DNA from: Haloterrigena alkaliphila
Lineage (GTDB): Archaea; Halobacteriota; Halobacteria; Halobacteriales; Natrialbaceae
Length of the DNA: 64,000 nt
Direction: 5' to 3'
Assembly (NCBI RefSeq): GCF_017352155.2
Contig: NZ_CP071462.1
Span: 744,001 to 808,000, forward strand
This document shows, one piece after another, positions 8,616 through 16,631 of this stretch. The notes beneath the pieces were generated by a model. That model searched no databases. It had not been told where the DNA came from and saw only the letters and a list, made by a program, of their open reading frames with translations. Position 1 is the first letter of the stretch; every line of letters starts with the position of its first letter. Position numbers and translations under genes: made by a program.

Positions 8616-10430
8616 ATGGCGACGACGGACGACTTCCGGGAGATCGTACCGCTGGACGAACTCGAGGCGGAGGGACGCACGCTTGCGAGCGTCGACGGCA
8701 CGCCGCTGGCCGTATTCCACCACGAAGGCGAGATCCGCGCCGTGGACGACCGCTGTCCGCACATGGGGTTTCCGCTGGTCGAGGGCACCGTCGACGACGG
8801 GATCCTCACCTGTCACTGGCACCACGCTCGGTTCGAACTGTCCTGTGGGGACACGTTCGATCCGTGGGCCGACGACGTGCGGACGTATCCCACCGAGGTC
8901 CGCGACGGGACCGTCTACGTGAACCCGAACCCGTCGCGGGAGGTACCCCCGGACGAACACTGGGCCGGGCGCCTCGAGACCGGCCTCGAGGAGAACCTCC
9001 GACTCGTCGTCGCGAAGTCGACGATCGGACTGCTCGACGCCGGCGTCGACTACCGAGTGCCGACGGCGACGGCGCTGGAGTTCGGCACTCGCTACCGGGA
9101 GTCGGGGTGGGGCCGTGGACTGACGATTCTGGGGTGTATGGCGAACGTGATGGACGATCTCGAACCGCGAGATCGCAAGCGAGCGCTCTACACGGGCGTT
9201 CGCCACGTCGCGAGCGACTGCGCGGGCGAACCGCCGCGCTTCGAACAGCCGTCGTTCTCGACCGACGAGGTCGCCTTCGACCGACTGAAGTCGTGGTTCC
9301 GCGACTGCGTCGAGGTCCGCGACCGCGACGGCGCCGAGCGCTGCCTGCGCACCGCCGTCGCGTCGGGCCGCTCGGAGGGCGAGGTGGCCGAGATCGTCTT
9401 CGCCGCGGCGACCGACCATCCCTACCTCTCGACGGGTCACGTGCTCGACTTCGCCAACACGGCCTTCGAGAGCCTCGAGCACGTCGGCTGGGCGCAGGCT
9501 GGCGAGATCCTCACGGGCCTCGTGGAACCGCTCGTCACCGCCAGCCGCAGCGACGAGCGCTCGGCGTGGCGCCGGCCGGTCGATCTGGTTGCCCTGCTCG
9601 AGGAGGTCTACGGCGGCGATATCTCCGCGACGAGCGGGCTCGAGGAACTGGCAAGCGAGGGGGCGGAGACCGCGTGGGCGCCGCCGGACGGGCTCCAGGA
9701 GACGCTGCTCGGGGACGATCCGGAGGCTATCGTGGACGCGCTCGCCGACGCCGTCCGCTCGGGCGCGACGACCGAGGAACTCGCCGCCGAAGTCGTACAC
9801 GCCGCCGCGACTCGTGTCGCCCGATTCGGTACCGCCAACGAGTTCGGCGACTGGGACACCGTCCACCACGCGTTCACCTACGCCAACGCGGTCCACCAGT
9901 CGACGCGGCGGACCGACGCGGTCGAACTCTACCGAGGCGTCTTCGACGCGGCCTGCAAAGTCTACCTCGATCGGTTCCTCAACACGCCGTCCGCGCCAGT
10001 CCCAGAACCCGGCGACGAGGCGTCGGGGCGCGAGCCCGACGCCGTCCTCGAGGAACTGCTCGAGACCTTCGATGCCGAGGGGAAGGTGAACGCGGCCGGC
10101 CGCCTCGTCGCCGAGTTCTTCGACTGCGGGGGCGATCCGACGGCGCTGAAGCGCACGCTGGGTCACGGACTGTTGCGCGAGGACGCCGACTTCCACACGC
10201 TGCAGAACCTCGAGGCCGCGTTCCGGCAGTTCGATCTGGCCGACGCGCGAACTGACGAGCGCGGCGACGCGGTCGACATCGCGCCGGCTGAACTCGAGCG
10301 CCGGCGCCGCGTTCCGATGATCGCGACCGCGCGCTACATGGCGGCGCACTTCCCGACCCGGCGCGAAGCCGAACAGACGTTCTCCATCGCGACGCGACTC
10401 AACCGCGGTGAGGCGATCCACGAGGACTGA
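8616..10430 (+). CDS. Rieske [2Fe-2S] protein with long helical C-terminal domain
   Basis: The 604-residue protein starts with a Rieske domain. Cys47 and His49 (CPH) and Cys66 and His69 (CHWH) are the cluster ligands. After about residue 110 it continues with some 490 residues of helical sequence rich in conserved histidines (HHAFTYANAVHQ, DHPYLSTGHVLDFANTAFE, RVARFGTANEFGDWD). I recall Rieske fusions of this size in bacteria and archaea but not a proven reaction; a redox enzyme in which the Rieske cluster feeds electrons to the helical domain is plausible. There is no signal peptide, so it is cytoplasmic. A resemblance to questin-oxidase-like domains is only a suspicion. Confidence 0.8.
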   Translation: MATTDDFREIVPLDELEAEGRTLASVDGTPLAVFHHEGEIRAVDDRCPHMGFPLVEGTVDDGILTCHWHHARFELSCGDTFDPWADDVRTYPTEVRDGTVYVNPNPSREVPPDEHWAGRLETGLEENLRLVVAKSTIGLLDAGVDYRVPTATALEFGTRYRESGWGRGLTILGCMANVMDDLEPRDRKRALYTGVRHVASDCAGEPPRFEQPSFSTDEVAFDRLKSWFRDCVEVRDRDGAERCLRTAVASGRSEGEVAEIVFAAATDHPYLSTGHVLDFANTAFESLEHVGWAQAGEILTGLVEPLVTASRSDERSAWRRPVDLVALLEEVYGGDISATSGLEELASEGAETAWAPPDGLQETLLGDDPEAIVDALADAVRSGATTEELAAEVVHAAATRVARFGTANEFGDWDTVHHAFTYANAVHQSTRRTDAVELYRGVFDAACKVYLDRFLNTPSAPVPEPGDEASGREPDAVLEELLETFDAEGKVNAAGRLVAEFFDCGGDPTALKRTLGHGLLREDADFHTLQNLEAAFRQFDLADARTDERGDAVDIAPAELERRRRVPMIATARYMAAHFPTRREAEQTFSIATRLNRGEAIHED

Positions 10431-10514
10431 GTCCTGGTCCACGGCGCGGGTCCCGAACGCCCGTCCCGCGCCCGTTTCGCGGGCCTTTTCTCCCGGCACT
10501 CCCTACCCGCTCGC

Positions 10515-11018
10515 GTGGAGTGTCACGTCTACTACGAGGGTGACGACGATCCAGCCAAGTGCACCGCGAAGCGCCTCGAAAAGTTCGACGAGGCGACCCT
10601 CTACCGCTCGATGGGACAGGTGCCGTACGGCGTCGTCCTCAACCCCCACGCCGAGCAGGCCCTGTCGCCGGCGGACCTCGAGGACGGTCTGGGGACGCTC
10701 GTCGCCCTCGACTGCTCGTGGGAGTCCGCCGAGGCGGCCTCGTTTCAGATGCGCGGCGTTCACCGCGCGCTTCCCTTCCTCGTCGCCGCGAACCCGGTCA
10801 ACTACGGCCGGCCGTTCCGGCTGACGACCGTCGAGGCGCTGGCCGCCGCCTGCTGTATCTTCGGCGAGCGCGAGCGGGCCGAGGCCCTCCTCGAGCCGTT
10901 CCGCTGGGGCGAGACCTTCCTGACGCTCAACGAGGAGCCCCTGCGCCGTTACAGCGAGTGTACCGACTCGAGCGAGGTCGTCGCGGTACAGGACGACTAC
11001 CTGGCCGACGAGGAGTGA
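10515..11018 (+). CDS. 16S rRNA aminocarboxypropyltransferase Tsr3 (DUF367)
   Basis: The 167-residue protein matches the Tsr3/DUF367 family, which transfers the 3-amino-3-carboxypropyl group of S-adenosylmethionine to a modified uridine of small-subunit rRNA. Recognisable parts are [42 protein letters not shown] and [10 protein letters not shown]. It uses a GTG start, chosen because the conserved core begins at once. The ribosomal protein L40e gene follows on the same strand with its own promoter, a common archaeal neighbourhood. Confidence 0.9.
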   Translation: MECHVYYEGDDDPAKCTAKRLEKFDEATLYRSMGQVPYGVVLNPHAEQALSPADLEDGLGTLVALDCSWESAEAASFQMRGVHRALPFLVAANPVNYGRPFRLTTVEALAAACCIFGERERAEALLEPFRWGETFLTLNEEPLRRYSECTDSSEVVAVQDDYLADEE

Positions 11019-11110
11019 TCGGCGGATGCCCGACTCTGCGGTCACGCCTCGGAGCCCCCCGAGCGCGCCTCGGAGTCGGCACGATCACAGCAATTCCCCA
11101 CAATCACAGC

Positions 11111-11119
11111 GGTTATATG
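11111..11119 (+). promoter_or_regulatory. TATA box of the L40e gene
   Basis: The box GGTTATATG is centred 27 bases before the ATG at 11142, so the L40e transcript is expected to be leaderless and to have its own promoter. Confidence 0.65.
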
Positions 11120-11141
11120 CCCCACGGGCGAACGAGGCGAC

Positions 11142-11291
11142 ATGCCAAGTTTCGACGCCGCCGAGGAACGGACGCTCAAGAAGATGATCTGCATGCGCTG
11201 TAACGCCCGCAACCCACAGAAAGCCGACCGCTGCCGAAAGTGCGGTTACAAGAACCTCCGTCCCAAGGCGACGGAACCCCGCGCGGCGTAA
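11142..11291 (+). CDS. rpl40e: 50S ribosomal protein L40e
   Basis: The 49-residue zinc protein reads [20 protein letters not shown] and has the expected two CxxC pairs (Cys17/Cys20 and Cys31/Cys34), with a basic C-terminus ending KATEPRAA. L40e is a small zinc-binding protein of the archaeal large subunit near the factor-binding centre. Length matches archaeal homologues. The TATA box lies 27 bases upstream. Confidence 0.96.
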   Translation: MPSFDAAEERTLKKMICMRCNARNPQKADRCRKCGYKNLRPKATEPRAA

Positions 11292-11385
11292 TCGACGACG
11301 CGTTTTCTCGAGCGTTTTACGGTACCCAGCGACGGCTCCGGCACCAGTGCTCGCCAGAGCGTGTGTGGTCCGCTATCGAGAGGAT

Positions 11386-12585
11386 TCAGTCCACGAACTG
11401 CACGCCGGTGATTTCGAACCGCGCACCGCCGCGGTTCGATTCACCGAGGTCGATCTCCCAGCCGTGAGCGTCGACGATCCGCTCGACGATCCGGAGTCCC
11501 TGCCCCGTCCCGTCTTCGGCCGTCGAATACTCCCGATCGAAGATTCGCTGTCGGTCGTCCTCCGGAACGCCGCGGCCGTCGTCCTCGACGTAGAAGCCGT
11601 CCGCGATCGTTCCGACGGTGACGGTCACGCCGGGACTGTCGTGCTCGAGGCTGTCGGCCCGTAGCCGACTGCCCGTGGAACCGTGTTCCACGCCGTCCTC
11701 CTGAGCCTCCGAAGGAGGGCTTGTGGAGCCGTGTTCCACAGCGTCTTCAGAACCGTCAGGTTCTGAATGGCTCGTCGAGCCGTGCTCGACGCTGTTCCGA
11801 AACAGGTTCTCGAACACCTGTGCGAGTCGGCTCCGGTCCCCGCTGACGGTGCGGTCGACGTCGACCTCGAGCGTCGCGTCTCCCGTCTCGACGGCGGCCC
11901 AGCACTCGCGGGCCAGGTCGGCGAGGGCCACCGGTTCGGTGTCGCCGATCACCTCGCCCTCGCGTGCGAGAACGAGCAGGTCCTCGATCAGCAGTTCCAT
12001 CCGCTCGAGCGCGGACGCGGCCGCGTCGAGTTCGTCGCTGTCGTGCTCCTCGGCGGCCAGTTCGAGGTTCGCCGACGCGACGTTCAACGGGTTACGGATA
12101 TCGTGAGTGACCACCGAGACGAATTCCGCCAGTCGCTCGTTCTGCCGCTCGAGTCGTCGCTGCCGTTCTTTTCGATCGGAGACGTCCCGATAGAGCCACA
12201 GGTTCGCGTCGCCCTCGGGCAACGCGTACGGCACGTACGAGCGCTCGAGCGTGCGGCCGTCCGCGAGGCGAAGTTCCTCGTCGTAGACGGGTTCGCGCCG
12301 CTCGAGTATCGTTTCGATTCTGGCGACGAACCCGTCCGAATCGGCGAACAGGTCTTGCTGTCGCTCGGCCACTCGCGCACAGTCCCGGCCGACGAACGCC
12401 GACGGCTCGGCGTTCACCCCGAGAATATCGCACAGCGCCGGGTTCACGGCGATGATCTCTCGATCGGTCCCTTCGACGATGACGCCGACCGGGAGGCGCT
12501 GTAGTAACGTCTCCAGAATCACCGCGCTTCCGCTGCGTTCGTTCGTGCTCGGTTCGTCGGTGATGCGGTCGGTTACGTATTTCAT
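11386..12585 (-). CDS. PAS-domain sensor histidine kinase with EHGST repeats
   Basis: The 399-residue soluble kinase has a PAS domain (about 22-135), a HisKA domain with phospho-acceptor His161 in THDIRNPLN, and a HATPase domain with N-box LFRNSVEHGS (Asn264), the G1 box EDDGRGVP and the G2 box DGTGQGL. The loop after the N-box carries repeated EHGST motifs at about 267, 284 and 300 plus a degenerate copy near 314, separated by acidic linkers, which expands the ATP-lid region. It follows the DUF7344-type regulator by 45 bases on the same strand. No cognate response regulator is adjacent; single-domain REC proteins elsewhere could serve. Confidence 0.92.
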   Translation of the reverse strand: MKYVTDRITDEPSTNERSGSAVILETLLQRLPVGVIVEGTDREIIAVNPALCDILGVNAEPSAFVGRDCARVAERQQDLFADSDGFVARIETILERREPVYDEELRLADGRTLERSYVPYALPEGDANLWLYRDVSDRKERQRRLERQNERLAEFVSVVTHDIRNPLNVASANLELAAEEHDSDELDAAASALERMELLIEDLLVLAREGEVIGDTEPVALADLARECWAAVETGDATLEVDVDRTVSGDRSRLAQVFENLFRNSVEHGSTSHSEPDGSEDAVEHGSTSPPSEAQEDGVEHGSTGSRLRADSLEHDSPGVTVTVGTIADGFYVEDDGRGVPEDDRQRIFDREYSTAEDGTGQGLRIVERIVDAHGWEIDLGESNRGGARFEITGVQFVD

Positions 12586-12630
12586 CGCTCTGTGTTGGCT
12601 GGTGCGTACTCGGCCTGTGGTGGCTGATGG

Positions 12631-13029
12631 TTACTCGGACTGTACGGACGGCTCGTCGAACTCCGAGCACACCCGAAGCAGGAGTCGCAGTATCCTCGAG
12701 GACTGGCGATACCGAATCGTGCCGGTTCGAGGGTCGTACTCGAGGATCCCCGCGTCCCGTAACTTCGGAAGATCGGAGTGGATCACCGTCGTCTCCATTT
12801 CGGCGATCCGGTCGCCAGCGGTCGTTGTGGCGGGTGAGTCGGGCCGTTCCGTGGCGAGATGGCGGGCCAATTCGTCGACGTCGACGAGTTCGTGCTCCCG
12901 CAGGTAATAGAGCGCATGCCGACGGCGGCGACTGGAAAGGGCGTCGAGCAACCGACTCAACACCTCCGGCCCCTCACCACCGTCCCCTGGCAGGTCCGAC
13001 CCACCCGCATTGATCCCCTCGTCAGACAT
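12631..13029 (-). CDS. DUF7344-type winged-helix regulator
   Basis: The 132-residue protein has the pattern LLDALSSRRRRHALYYLREH, an acidic linker, then TTVIHSDLPKLRDAGILEYD and RTGTIRY, which is a winged-helix fold seen in haloarchaeal DUF7344 proteins. It is expected to bind DNA or act in signalling. An AT-rich box TAATAA (about 13052-13060 on the plus strand) lies 27 bases before the ATG. It precedes the histidine kinase by 45 bases, so the two may be cotranscribed and work together. Confidence 0.82.
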   Translation of the reverse strand: MSDEGINAGGSDLPGDGGEGPEVLSRLLDALSSRRRRHALYYLREHELVDVDELARHLATERPDSPATTTAGDRIAEMETTVIHSDLPKLRDAGILEYDPRTGTIRYRQSSRILRLLLRVCSEFDEPSVQSE

Positions 13030-13448
13030 CTATCTATTCGAGTCGCTCGACCCGGTTATTACTTACGGGCAACGAGAAGTTTTCTCCCGCGATACGGAAC
13101 GAATGACGGCAGATCCACCGCTCTATTTTATTATTCTCGACCGATTCGCGTTGATGTTTCGGGTATCGCAGCATCGAAGAGTCAACTCGGCGCACCGACT
13201 GCGAGCGGTCTCAGCGACCGATGCGACGGACGCGGCCGGGCTACTCGTCGGGATACTTCGGTTCGCGCTTCTCCGCCCGCTCGAGCGCCGTCTCGCACCC
13301 ACCTTTTTTCTTCGGGTCCTCCCTCACTTCGTTCGGTCGAACCACTCGAAAAAATCTGGACCAAAAAAGCCGCTCACTCACTGACTCACGGGCGCTGCCC
13401 GTTCGTCTTTCGCGGCGCGTTGCGCCGCGTTCTCGTTCGTTCGCGGTA
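13030..13448. other. Intergenic stretch with a duplicated gene tail and hairpins
   Basis: No gene is supported here. The left part is the promoter of the DUF7344-type gene. Positions 13241-13295 are a near-copy (about two mismatches in 55 bases) of 13449-13503, the last codons and stop of the adjacent MBL gene. Between the two copies lie about 150 bases containing T-rich and A-rich tracts and short hairpins such as CGGGCGCTGCCCG and GCGGCGC-GTT-GCGCCGC. It looks like a duplication split by an inserted, structure-rich segment. Confidence 0.7.
13241..13295 (-). repeat. Duplicate of the 3' end of the MBL gene
   Basis: This segment matches 13449-13503 at nearly every base, including the stop codon, and would encode the same terminal peptide (ERAEKREPKYPDE-like). 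It is separated from the intact gene by about 150 bases. Confidence 0.85.
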
Positions 13449-14066
13449 CTACTCGTCGGGGTACTTCGGCTCGCGCTTCTCCGCCCGCTCGAGCGCCGTC
13501 TCCACGACGTCGCGCACGTCCCCGTGGAAGACGCCGCCGTGACCCGCGTACATATGCTCGACCCCGTCGGGCATGCGCTCGAGGAGGTCCTCGATGCTCT
13601 CGATGAGTCGCTCGCGGGACTGGCCGGCCATGTCGGTCCGGCCGAAGCTCCCGTAGTCGAACGCGCCGTCGTCGTGGACGACGACGTCGCCCGAGAACAG
13701 CGACGACTCGGAGACGAACGAGACGTGATCGTCGGCGTGGCCGGGCGTGTAAACCACGTCGAACGTCTCGTCGCCGATCGTCACCGTGTCACCGTCCTCG
13801 ATCTCGTGGGTCCGCGTCGGGTGGTCGTCGGAGGCGTACACCTCGGGATCGAAGGCGTCGACGACGGCCTCGAGTTGCGAGACGTGATCGCCGTGCTGGT
13901 GGGTCATCACGACGCTGTCGACGTCGTCCGCGTGGCGCCGGACCTCGTCGACGACGCCGTCCCAGGTGCCGGCGTCGACCAGCGTCGTCGTTCCGTCCTC
14001 GCCGATCGCGAGGAAGGCGTTACAAGTGAACGTCTCCGCGTCCTCGGTGACGTGATGGACCTCCAT
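13449..14066 (-). CDS. MBL-fold metallo-hydrolase
   Basis: The 205-residue protein has the metallo-beta-lactamase metal motif THQHGDH (His56, His58, Asp60, His61), then YTPGHADDHVSF and FSGDVVVHDDG, and YAGHGG near the end. These are the ligands of a dinuclear metal site of the glyoxalase II-like group. The substrate is not predictable. Upstream starts are open to 14093, but the ATG at 14066 directly precedes the first beta strand and has an AT-richer box about 27 bases before it. Its last 18 codons and stop are also found duplicated downstream at 13241-13295. Confidence 0.9.
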   Translation of the reverse strand: MEVHHVTEDAETFTCNAFLAIGEDGTTTLVDAGTWDGVVDEVRRHADDVDSVVMTHQHGDHVSQLEAVVDAFDPEVYASDDHPTRTHEIEDGDTVTIGDETFDVVYTPGHADDHVSFVSESSLFSGDVVVHDDGAFDYGSFGRTDMAGQSRERLIESIEDLLERMPDGVEHMYAGHGGVFHGDVRDVVETALERAEKREPKYPDE

Positions 14067-14115
14067 ACCCGATTGCTCGAGGGCCTGACCCAAAACGGTG
14101 CCGTCCCGACGTCGC

Positions 14116-14188
14116 CTGTGCGTCCCGCCGTCGCCGCTGTGCGTCCCACCGTCGCCGCTGCGGGTTCCGATGTCGCCACTGTTCGTTC
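14116..14188. repeat. Degenerate 21-bp tandem repeats
   Basis: Units starting CTGTGCGTCCCGCCGTCGCC at 14116 and 14137 differ by one base. A more diverged unit follows at 14158 and a partial one at 14179. They lie between the divergent MBL and DUF5786 genes, upstream of both starts. No function is apparent. Confidence 0.75.
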
Positions 14189-14279
14189 AGACGGGCACAG
14201 CATCCTCCAACGATTCAGTAAACGGAGATAAACGGGTAACCGCGAGATTTTTCAATCGTAAGCCCAAAGGTAATACTGT

Positions 14280-14459
14280 ATGGGATTCGGGAGCTACGAC
14301 GAATCCGAACAGCAAGAAGTCGACGCTGATTTTGACGACGACGATGCGGTGAAATCCGACGAGAACAGCCACGAAGGAACGATCGAGTTCGAAAACGGCG
14401 CGTCCAGCGACGAGCTACTCGATCGCCTTCAGGAGATCAAGGACGAAGACGACGGCTGA
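14280..14459 (+). CDS. DUF5786 family protein
   Basis: This 59-residue, extremely acidic protein begins MGFGSYDESEQQEVDADFDD and ends with a short helix (ELLDRLQEIKDEDDG). From memory it matches the haloarchaeal DUF5786 family of unknown function. An AT-rich box (GATTTTT, about 14246-14252) lies some 30 bases before the ATG. Its stop TGA shares one base with the ATG of the DUF99 gene, so the two are translationally coupled. Confidence 0.88.
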   Translation: MGFGSYDESEQQEVDADFDDDDAVKSDENSHEGTIEFENGASSDELLDRLQEIKDEDDG

Positions 14460-15046
14460 TGAAAGCCGGGGTGCGGGGGCTGGGGATCGCCGAATCGTTC
14501 CGCCGCGACGCAACTCGGAGCACGCTCGCCGGTGCCGTCGTCCGCGCCGACCGAACCCTGGACGGACTCGCCTACCGACCGTGTACCGTCGGCGGCGACG
14601 ACGCGACAGACGTCGCGTGCGCGCTGGTCGACGACCTCGGTCGGCCCGACGTCCAGTACGTCCTGTGCGGCGCAATCGCACCGGCGTGGTACAACCTCCT
14701 CGAGCCCGCTCGCATCCACGACGCCGCCGGCCGGCCCGTGATCACCGTCACCTTCGAGGCCAGCGACGGCCTCGAGGACGGCCTCCGGGACGCGTTCTCC
14801 GGCGAGGCCCTCGAGCGACGCCTCGAGACCTACCGCTCGCTTCCCGAGCGCCGCGAACTGTCGGTCAACGACGAGACCGTCTACGTGCGCCAGCTGGGCT
14901 GTGACGCCGGCGAGGCCGCCGAAGCCGTGCGGGCGTTCACTCCGCACGGAGGACGACCGGAACCGATCCGCGTCGCGAGGATGGCCGCTCGAGCGGGCGA
15001 TTCGTACGCCGGCGCGCTCGAGGGCGAGGAAGACGACCATACGTAG
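14459..15046 (+). CDS. DUF99 family protein (endonuclease dU-like)
   Basis: The 195-residue protein matches DUF99: an N-terminal MKAGVRGLGIAESF strand, the central GGDDATDVACALVDD and VQYVLCGAIAPAWYNLLE, and the C-terminal REPIR-type segment RPEPIRVARMAARA. Some archaeal DUF99 proteins are annotated as endonuclease dU-like, which cleave DNA containing deoxyuridine; activity here is inferred only from the family. A uracil-DNA glycosylase lies about 270 bases downstream, which may be coincidence. It is coupled to the DUF5786 gene by a one-base overlap. Confidence 0.88.
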   Translation: MKAGVRGLGIAESFRRDATRSTLAGAVVRADRTLDGLAYRPCTVGGDDATDVACALVDDLGRPDVQYVLCGAIAPAWYNLLEPARIHDAAGRPVITVTFEASDGLEDGLRDAFSGEALERRLETYRSLPERRELSVNDETVYVRQLGCDAGEAAEAVRAFTPHGGRPEPIRVARMAARAGDSYAGALEGEEDDHT

Positions 15047-15059
15047 CATCGCTGGAATG

Positions 15060-15230
15060 GGATGTGCGATAGCAGCCCTACCCAACCACCGCTGGGTGGG
15101 ACTGAAAGGGGCTTCTTCCCTCGACGAACCCGGACGACGTAAGCACCGCAGGGCGCGAGCGAAGCGAGCAACCGAGGAGCGCAACGAGTCCTGGGAGTCG
15201 AGGGAAGAAGGGGCTTTCACTGTGTTCTCG
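15060..15230. repeat. Intergenic repeat-like element with long inverted arms
   Basis: Perfect 14-base inverted arms CTTCTTCCCTCGAC (15112-15125) and GTCGAGGGAAGAAG (15197-15210) enclose 71 bases rich in GAGCGAAGCGAG-like sequence. A smaller hairpin, CCACC-GCT-GGGTGG, lies to the left. The right edge, AAGGGGCTTTCACTGTGTT (15208 onward), recurs at 16857 with one change. No reading frame is supported. It resembles a mobile or structured intergenic repeat. Confidence 0.65.
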
Positions 15231-15313
15231 ATTGCCGAATCGCCACCGAACGAATAGAACACTGGCGAGTGAGACCCGAAAGACGTAGGAGTCGACCCAC
15301 TGTCTCACACCGT

Positions 15314-15919
15314 ATGGACGAGTCGGAAGCGATGGACGGCCTCTGCGTCACCGACTGCACGCGCTGTCCGAAGCTCGTGGACTCCCGCAGCCGAATCGTC
15401 AACGGGGCCGGTCCCGAGGACGCCGACCTGCTGTTCGTCGGCGAGGGGCCGGGCGCGAAGGAGGACGAACGGGGCGAGCCGTTCGTCGGACGCAGCGGCA
15501 CCGTTCTCGACGACGGCCTCCGGGACGTCGGCCTGAATCGGGCGGACATCCGCATCACCAACTGCGTGCGCTGTCGGCCGCCGGAGAACCGCGACCCCAC
15601 CACGGAAGAACTCGAGAACTGTCGGGGCTACCTCGAGACCGAGATCGACCGGCTGGATCCGGACGTGATCGTCACGCTGGGAAAGGTCCCCAGCGAGCAC
15701 CTGCTCGGGCGCTCGGTGGCGGTGACGAAGGAGGCCGGCTCGCTCGAGGAGGTCCGCATTAACGGGACGCCGCGGCGGGTGCTCCTCTGCGTCCACCCGG
15801 CGGCGACGCTGTACGACCGCAGTCAGGAGGAGACGTTCGCAGACGCGCTCGAGCGAGCGGCCGACCTCGCGGACGTCGGCGACGGCGACAGCGGGCAGTC
15901 GCGACTGGACGGCTTTTGA
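15314..15919 (+). CDS. Uracil-DNA glycosylase, family 4
   Basis: The 201-residue enzyme should excise uracil from DNA as the first step of base-excision repair. It has motif 1 GEGPGAKEDERGEPFVG (family 4 normally reads GEAPG), the iron-sulfur cysteines (Cys15, Cys18, Cys87 in CRPPENRDPT, Cys103) and the HPAATL motif (His160). Length is typical. The ATG at 15314 leaves the CxxC pair near the N-terminus, as in characterised members. It stands alone before hisH. Confidence 0.92.
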   Translation: MDESEAMDGLCVTDCTRCPKLVDSRSRIVNGAGPEDADLLFVGEGPGAKEDERGEPFVGRSGTVLDDGLRDVGLNRADIRITNCVRCRPPENRDPTTEELENCRGYLETEIDRLDPDVIVTLGKVPSEHLLGRSVAVTKEAGSLEEVRINGTPRRVLLCVHPAATLYDRSQEETFADALERAADLADVGDGDSGQSRLDGF

Positions 15920-15968
15920 GTGCAAAGAAACGCGAAATACACTTCAACGCGGGCCGCCGAGTACCGGT

Positions 15969-16631
15969 ATGAGCACCGTCTCGTCTCCACAGGAGCAGTC
16001 CCTCGCCACCGTCGTCGTCGTCGACTACGGACTGGGGAATCTCCGTAGCGTCACCCGCGGTTTAGAGCGCGCGGGCGCCGACGTCGAGATCACCGACGAT
16101 CCGGCCGCGTTCGCCGACGCGGACGGCGTCGTCCTCCCGGGCGTCGGCGCGTTTCGCGAGGGCGTCGAGAACGCCAACCCGCTCCGCGAGGACCTCCTCG
16201 AGGTCGCCGACTCCGGGACCCCGCTGTTCGGCATCTGTCTCGGGATGCAGATGCTGCTGACGACCAGCGAGGAGGGCGCAAACGACGGCGAGTCGGCCGT
16301 TCAGGGACTGGATCTGATTCCGGGTACAAACGTCCGCTTCGCCGAGGGACAGAAGGTCCCCCACATGGGCTGGAACGAGTTGAACGTGCAGCGCGACCAC
16401 CCGCTCGTGGAGGGTGTGGATGGGAACTACGCCTACTTCGTCCACTCCTACTACGCGATGCCCGACGACGATGGTGCGACGGTCGCGACGACCGACTACG
16501 AGCGGGAGTTCCCCTCGATCGTCGCCGACGAGGCGGGGACCGTCTTCGGCACGCAGTTCCACCCGGAGAAGAGCGGCGAGACGGGCCTGCAGATCCTGCG
16601 GAACTTCGTCGAGATCTGCGCCGAAGCGTAG
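15969..16631 (+). CDS. hisH: Imidazole glycerol phosphate synthase subunit HisH
   Basis: The 220-residue class I glutamine amidotransferase supplies ammonia to HisF in histidine biosynthesis. The catalytic triad is visible: Cys90 in GICLGMQML, His198 and Glu200 in FHPEKSG. YGLGNLRSV and PHMGWNEL are HisH signatures. As usual in haloarchaea, no other his gene is adjacent. A weak AT-rich box (GAAATACAC, about 15938-15946) lies 27 bases before the ATG. Confidence 0.96.
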   Translation: MSTVSSPQEQSLATVVVVDYGLGNLRSVTRGLERAGADVEITDDPAAFADADGVVLPGVGAFREGVENANPLREDLLEVADSGTPLFGICLGMQMLLTTSEEGANDGESAVQGLDLIPGTNVRFAEGQKVPHMGWNELNVQRDHPLVEGVDGNYAYFVHSYYAMPDDDGATVATTDYEREFPSIVADEAGTVFGTQFHPEKSGETGLQILRNFVEICAEA

